Assembly: GCA_902490245.1 (NCBI GenBank)
Contig: CABUDB010000009.1
Coordinates: forward strand, 1 to 16,013
DNA from: an uncultured Collinsella sp.
GTDB taxonomy: Bacteria; Actinomycetota; Coriobacteriia; Coriobacteriales; Coriobacteriaceae
Length of the DNA: 16,013 nucleotides
Reading direction: 5' to 3'
Each line of letters begins with the position of its first letter. Position 1 is the stretch's first letter. Positions 12,227 to 16,013 of the stretch are shown piece by piece. The notes below the pieces were generated by a model, which was given only the letters and a program-made list of their open reading frames with translations, was not told where the DNA came from and did no database searches. Both the position numbers and the translations under genes were made by a program.

Positions 12227-14392
12227 CTATGCGTGGGCGCATTCCGCAACTTGCGAATCGAGCCATTCGATATCCTCGGCAAGATGCGCCACGCCCAGGT
12301 GGTGTCCACCCGGGCAGACCTCGTGCAGAAGGTTTTCGTCCTTGCCCAGCAGCGCGTAGGCGTCGCGAACGATATCGAGCTGCTCGTCTACGTTCGCAAG
12401 CCCGCGGGCGCCGTTGAGATGGTCTTTCTCGCAGCTCTGAACCAAGAGCGGCCGTGGCGCGACAAGCGATGCAATGTCGCCCATGTCGAGCAGACGCCAG
12501 AGTCCAGGCGTGTAATTGCAGCTGCAATTGCCGTTGAGGTGCAGTAGCGAATCATCAACGCCGTACAGATAGCCCGAGACAAACGCCTTGCGCACGCGCG
12601 GGTCGAGCGCGGACAGGTACAACGTCATGTAACCGCCGCCCGAAAAACCAAAGCAGCCCAGGTCGTCCATGGCAATGTCACCGCGTGTCTCCAAGTAATC
12701 AATCAAGCGCATGTTGTCCCAGGCGTTGAGGCCCGCGACCGTAAGACCCAGCGGCTCGGCCATACGTGCTTGATTCAGACACGTACCGCGCAGGTAGCTG
12801 TTCTCGTCGTCGCCCTGACCCTTCCAGTCACGACGGTATCCCCAACCACGCGCATCGGGGCAGACGGTCACGTAACCCATGCGCGCCAAACGCAGACCGT
12901 AGTCGTAATTGAACTTACGCACGGCATCGTCGACCGCCGGCACGCCCGCAACGCCGGCTATGCTTGCAGCACCCGCCCCCTGGTGACCATGCGGGCAGAT
13001 ATAGCAGCGCTTGAGTCCCCGCTCGTCAAGCTTGGGGCGGGACGGCTCCAACAGGTAAAACGGCATCCACACATCGTGCTCAACCTGCAACACCGCATGA
13101 GTACGCACGATGCTGCCGGCAACCCGCACGCGATTGAGCTCACGAATCTCAATCGGGGCGCGGTCCATAAGCGAAAGACCCAAAATATCGTACAGACGAG
13201 TCCTGGTCGCAGCCTTCCATGCCTCAAAGTCTGTGGGAGTCTTGCCCGTAAATGCGGCCGAGCGCCCCTCGCGCTTCAGTCGGGCGCGCAGCGCAGGTTC
13301 GTCCTCGTAGTACGTCTCGATGTGCACGGTGCGGCCATTGGCAGATAGCCCGGCCGTCTCTACCGCATCACCGTCGCCGCCCTCGGGATCCCAACCATCC
13401 GTGCCGGCAAGCACTCGGTCACGCGCATAGCGTTCGGAATCCTGACCGGTCAGGCAATGCGCCCACGGCACCCAAGCGGCAGTATCACCCGCCGGGCCAA
13501 ACAGGGCACCGCCGGCATACAGGGTGCCGTCATGTGCCGCTGGCTTATTCCAATCCCACCAGCCCTCGAGTGAAATATGGGGGCCCAGCCAGCATTCGAG
13601 CAAAACGGTCTGGGCCCACTCGCGCCATGGACGACCCAGATAGACCGATCCGGGGGCAATGCCCTCATCGGCTGTAAACGAACAGCCATGAAACACAAAT
13701 CCGTACGGCTCGCCCTGAGGCGTGGAGGCTGCCGTTACATACCCGTTGACATCCATATCGCGGTTGAGCGAGCGAATCTCACACCCCTCAAAGTAGGCAC
13801 GCGCGCCGCCAAAGATAAAGTCGACATCGCCCTCGATCCGGCAACGTCGAAAATACTGCCGCCCCACGCGGCGCGGGGCGAACTGCTTGGGGCCTATAAA
13901 GCCGCCCGGCTTGGCCTCGCGCGGCGGCAGCGGCCCCAAAAAGAGCGTGTCCTGGTGTCCCTTAATGCAGCAGGCATCGACAACCAGGCGGTCACCATCG
14001 GCATACAGGGCAATCGCCTGGCCGACCTCGCGCCCATCACCGGCGTTGTTTTCGATTGTTAGACCCGCAAGCGTCACGTCGTCGGCATCGACCAGCACCG
14101 TGTACGTACGGAAGGTGCCGAGTCTTCCATCCTGGCAGCTACCATCTTCCAAAGGCATCTTGGCACCCAGGCCTCCCACGATACGCACGCTGTCGGCCGT
14201 CTCGCCCTCGAGCGTCACATGCGGACGACGAATTTCGACCCGTTCGCGGTACTCACCCGGCGCCACCAGCACGCGCACCGGCACGGTCGCATCGGGCACA
14301 CACCGCTCCGCCGCCTCGAGCGCCGCCGAAATGCTGCGATACGCGCCTTCGCGTTCGAGCGATACCTCAAAGAGCTGTTCTTTACCACTCAT
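12227..14392 (-). CDS. Two-domain pectin methylesterase (CE8) and alpha/beta-hydrolase esterase
   Basis: The 721-residue protein joins two esterases. Residues 5-330 are a CE8 pectin methylesterase beta-helix with PGEYRE (45-50), GQAIAL (124-129, Q125), GHQDTLF (145-151, D148), VDFIFG (190-195, D191) and LGRPW (252-256, R254), which cover the known catalytic Asp pair, Gln and Arg. Residues 385-720 are an alpha/beta hydrolase with GFSGGG (nucleophile S584), an acid near E655 or D657 and H697/H698, resembling acetyl-xylan-esterase-like and CE19-type enzymes. It likely removes methyl esters plus acetyl or further methyl groups from homogalacturonan oligosaccharides. There is no signal peptide (the N-terminus is MSGKEQLFEV), unlike the typical secreted CE8 enzymes. 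The ATG at 14392 has only a weak ribosome site, but the frame begins just before the CE8 domain. GH28 lies upstream and SGNH downstream. Confidence 0.9.
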   Translation of the reverse strand: MSGKEQLFEVSLEREGAYRSISAALEAAERCVPDATVPVRVLVAPGEYRERVEIRRPHVTLEGETADSVRIVGGLGAKMPLEDGSCQDGRLGTFRTYTVLVDADDVTLAGLTIENNAGDGREVGQAIALYADGDRLVVDACCIKGHQDTLFLGPLPPREAKPGGFIGPKQFAPRRVGRQYFRRCRIEGDVDFIFGGARAYFEGCEIRSLNRDMDVNGYVTAASTPQGEPYGFVFHGCSFTADEGIAPGSVYLGRPWREWAQTVLLECWLGPHISLEGWWDWNKPAAHDGTLYAGGALFGPAGDTAAWVPWAHCLTGQDSERYARDRVLAGTDGWDPEGGDGDAVETAGLSANGRTVHIETYYEDEPALRARLKREGRSAAFTGKTPTDFEAWKAATRTRLYDILGLSLMDRAPIEIRELNRVRVAGSIVRTHAVLQVEHDVWMPFYLLEPSRPKLDERGLKRCYICPHGHQGAGAASIAGVAGVPAVDDAVRKFNYDYGLRLARMGYVTVCPDARGWGYRRDWKGQGDDENSYLRGTCLNQARMAEPLGLTVAGLNAWDNMRLIDYLETRGDIAMDDLGCFGFSGGGYMTLYLSALDPRVRKAFVSGYLYGVDDSLLHLNGNCSCNYTPGLWRLLDMGDIASLVAPRPLLVQSCEKDHLNGARGLANVDEQLDIVRDAYALLGKDENLLHEVCPGGHHLGVAHLAEDIEWLDSQVAECAHA

Positions 14393-14450
14393 CTGTCATT
14401 ACGCTTTCTGTCACAGAACACCCACCGTGCAATACCGGCACCTATAGATT

Positions 14451-14486
14451 GCGTGCGACAGCCGGGCAGACCCGACCGTCGCACGC
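14451..14486 (-). terminator. Nested hairpin between GH28 and the esterase fusion
   Basis: GCGTGCGAC (14451-14459) and GTCGCACGC (14478-14486) are perfect complements and enclose CGGG/CCCG (14463-14466 and 14471-14474). It sits in the 131-bp gap between the two genes. The minus-strand continuation (AATCTATAGG) has no T-run, so partial termination or mRNA processing is as likely as full termination. Confidence 0.45.
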
Positions 14487-14523
14487 CTCAACATGCCGTA
14501 TTCACTTGTGCAGGAGCACTACC

Positions 14524-16013
14524 CTACGCGCGGATAACCTTGTCGACGTTTTGCAGCTGCAGCTCGTCGCCATCCTGACCCTCGATGCGCACGTTCTGCA
14601 GGTCGAGGACTTTCACGTTCTGCGCGATGATGCCCTGGCGCACCATGGGCTCCACGCCGCAGGCCATGGCCGGCACAAAGGGCTCGGCATCGGCGGCAAA
14701 GGTCACATGGACATCCTGGAACGTCAGGCGCGTCACCTTGCTCTCGGGAAGGCCCGTGATATAGGCCGCGGCCGCATGGCAGTTGGTGGCCTCGATATCG
14801 CAAAACGTCGTGGCGCCAAAGCCGGGCGTACGGTCGTCGACGGGCAGCGCCTCGCGAGACTGAACGTAGTCGGTCTTGCCGTCCTTGTCGCAGAAGTAGA
14901 ACGAGTTAACCACGAAGGGCGTGAGCACCTTATCCATGCGAATGTGCTCGAAGGTGATGCCCTCGTTGACGGCGTCCTTGCCGCGTCCGCGGCGTGTCTT
15001 GACGCGCAGGCCGCGGTCGGTGCGCTCAAAGAGGCACTTGCTCACGGTGAGGTCCTTGATGCCGCCGGCGGCCTCGGATCCCAGCACCACGGCGCCGTGG
15101 CCGTCGTGCATGTAGCAGTGCGAGATCAGCACGTCGTGCGTGGCGGGACGGAGCTCGGGTTCAATGCCCAGTTTGCCGCTCTTGATGGCGATGCAGTCGT
15201 CCCCCACCGAGAACTGACAGCCAAGGATGCGGACAAAACTGCAGCTCTCGGGATCGAAACCGTCGGTGTTGTGGGAGTTCTTGGGACCCTCGATGGACAG
15301 GCACAGGGCATCGACGTGCTCGCACAGAATGGGATGGATATTCCACGCCGGGCTGTTGCGCACGGTAAAGCCGGCAAGACTCACGTTTTCGCACTCGGAC
15401 AGGAAGATCATGCGCGGGCGGGCGACCTCGCGGCCCTCCTCGGGACGGAAGATGTTCTTAAAGTCCTTGTTCCACCAGTTGTCCTCGGCAAAATCGGTCT
15501 GGCCGTCGATGGCGCCGCGGCCATAGATGCACACGTCGTGCACGCTCAGGCCCGTAAAGGTCGAACAGTAGGTCGAAAAGCTCTCGCCTTCCCAGCGGCC
15601 CAGGGGCAGCATGTCGGTGCCGGCATACCCGGCGCCCTCGTCGCCCGTGACCGTGCCCGGAATGTAGGCAAGCGCCGCGCGCTCGTGACGGGCCAGCAGC
15701 ACCGCGCCCTCGGCAAGCTCGATGTTGATATTGCTCTTAAGGAAGAGGGACTTGATGCGGTAGTTGCCGGCGGGGATCAGCACGCGCCCGCCCTTGGGGC
15801 AGGCCATGATGGCAGCCTGAATGTTGGTGGTGTCATCGTGCTCGGCATCGCCCTTGGCTCCGCAGTCGCGAACGTTGATGGTAAAGGGCTCCGCCGGCGT
15901 GGTGACGCCTACGCTCAACTCGCGCTCGCCGCAGACAAAGCGGATCAGGTTGCGCTTGCCGGGGGTCAGGCCATCGACATAGGTCTCGACCGTATTCGTG
16001 GTACCGGCGGACT
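14524..16013 (-). CDS. GH28 polygalacturonase, 5' end outside the window
   Basis: This pectin-cleaving glycoside hydrolase hydrolyses alpha-1,4-galacturonan. The frame stays open to the right edge, so the true start lies beyond 16013; at least 495 residues are visible. The first visible residues (about 16013-15885) include YVDGLTPGKRNLIRF and resemble the end of the small fibronectin-III-like domain found at the N-terminus of exo-polygalacturonases. The beta-helix then opens with INVRDCGAKGD. Counting from the TTG at 15918, the catalytic motifs are NTD (217-219), GDD (239-241), GHG (273-275) and RVK (305-307), all intact. Whether it has a signal peptide cannot be judged. The N-terminal domain favours exo-acting galacturonosidase over endo activity; this is inference. 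Confidence 0.9.
   Translation of the reverse strand, partial: SAGTTNTVETYVDGLTPGKRNLIRFVCGERELSVGVTTPAEPFTINVRDCGAKGDAEHDDTTNIQAAIMACPKGGRVLIPAGNYRIKSLFLKSNINIELAEGAVLLARHERAALAYIPGTVTGDEGAGYAGTDMLPLGRWEGESFSTYCSTFTGLSVHDVCIYGRGAIDGQTDFAEDNWWNKDFKNIFRPEEGREVARPRMIFLSECENVSLAGFTVRNSPAWNIHPILCEHVDALCLSIEGPKNSHNTDGFDPESCSFVRILGCQFSVGDDCIAIKSGKLGIEPELRPATHDVLISHCYMHDGHGAVVLGSEAAGGIKDLTVSKCLFERTDRGLRVKTRRGRGKDAVNEGITFEHIRMDKVLTPFVVNSFYFCDKDGKTDYVQSREALPVDDRTPGFGATTFCDIEATNCHAAAAYITGLPESKVTRLTFQDVHVTFAADAEPFVPAMACGVEPMVRQGIIAQNVKVLDLQNVRIEGQDGDELQLQNVDKVIRA

Noticed and set aside
12159..12527. N-terminal extension of the SGNH frame upstream of the ATG at 12158
   Set aside because: It overlaps the end of the esterase fusion in another frame, and a strong AGGAGAAG site marks 12158 as the start.
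1..16013. CRISPR arrays, insertion sequences, prophage or rRNA/tRNA genes
   Set aside because: No regularly spaced repeats, transposase or integrase motifs, or structured RNA genes were seen on either strand.

Overview
The window looks like chromosome from a high-GC actinobacterium of the class Coriobacteriia, most like a gut Collinsella. The grounds are the GC-rich third codon positions, AGGAG-type ribosome binding sites and the mix of gut-type uronate and pectin genes. This is an inference from composition and gene content; no rRNA or other marker gene is present.

Layout. Positions 1-205 hold a terminator-like hairpin and a palindromic repeat. A GntR/FCD regulator (206-898, minus) is divergent from a YczE-like membrane protein (1362-2045, plus). 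The roughly 460 bp between them carry a perfect 24-bp palindromic operator, a promoter and a hairpin-rich leader. An AlbA_2/HATPase-type regulator (2269-3522, minus) follows, with three copies of an 18-bp motif upstream. A plus-strand pair comes next: a KduD-like dehydrogenase (3970-4779) and an RpiB-fold isomerase resembling DhuI (4987-5628). A strong bidirectional terminator (5673-5713) separates them from the minus-strand genes that fill the rest of the window. Read right to left, these are a partial GH28 polygalacturonase, a pectin methylesterase fused to an alpha/beta-hydrolase esterase, an SGNH esterase, a GH105 unsaturated uronyl hydrolase, a TIM-barrel sugar isomerase/epimerase, a GltD-like flavoprotein and an OYE-type iron-sulfur flavoenzyme.

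How the genes fit together. Most of the window is a pectin utilisation locus. The CE8-esterase fusion and the SGNH protein would strip methyl and acetyl groups, GH28 would cut the galacturonan, and GH105 would remove 4,5-unsaturated uronate from oligosaccharide ends. The isomerase and dehydrogenase pair would then convert the resulting deoxy-ketouronate to 2-keto-3-deoxygluconate. No recognisable signal peptide is present on the fusion, the SGNH protein or GH105, so at least these appear to act inside the cell on imported oligosaccharides. KDG kinase, KDPG aldolase, a pectate lyase and an uptake system are not in the window. The GltD-like and OYE-type genes have no clear link to pectin.

Regulation is the most informative non-coding signal. 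Sites with the core TGAACGTT lie upstream of the YczE-like gene, the kduD-like gene and GH105. At the first two, the site centre is 50-51 bp upstream of the same TATACT -10 box, which suggests one regulator controls the uncharacterised membrane protein and uronate catabolism together.
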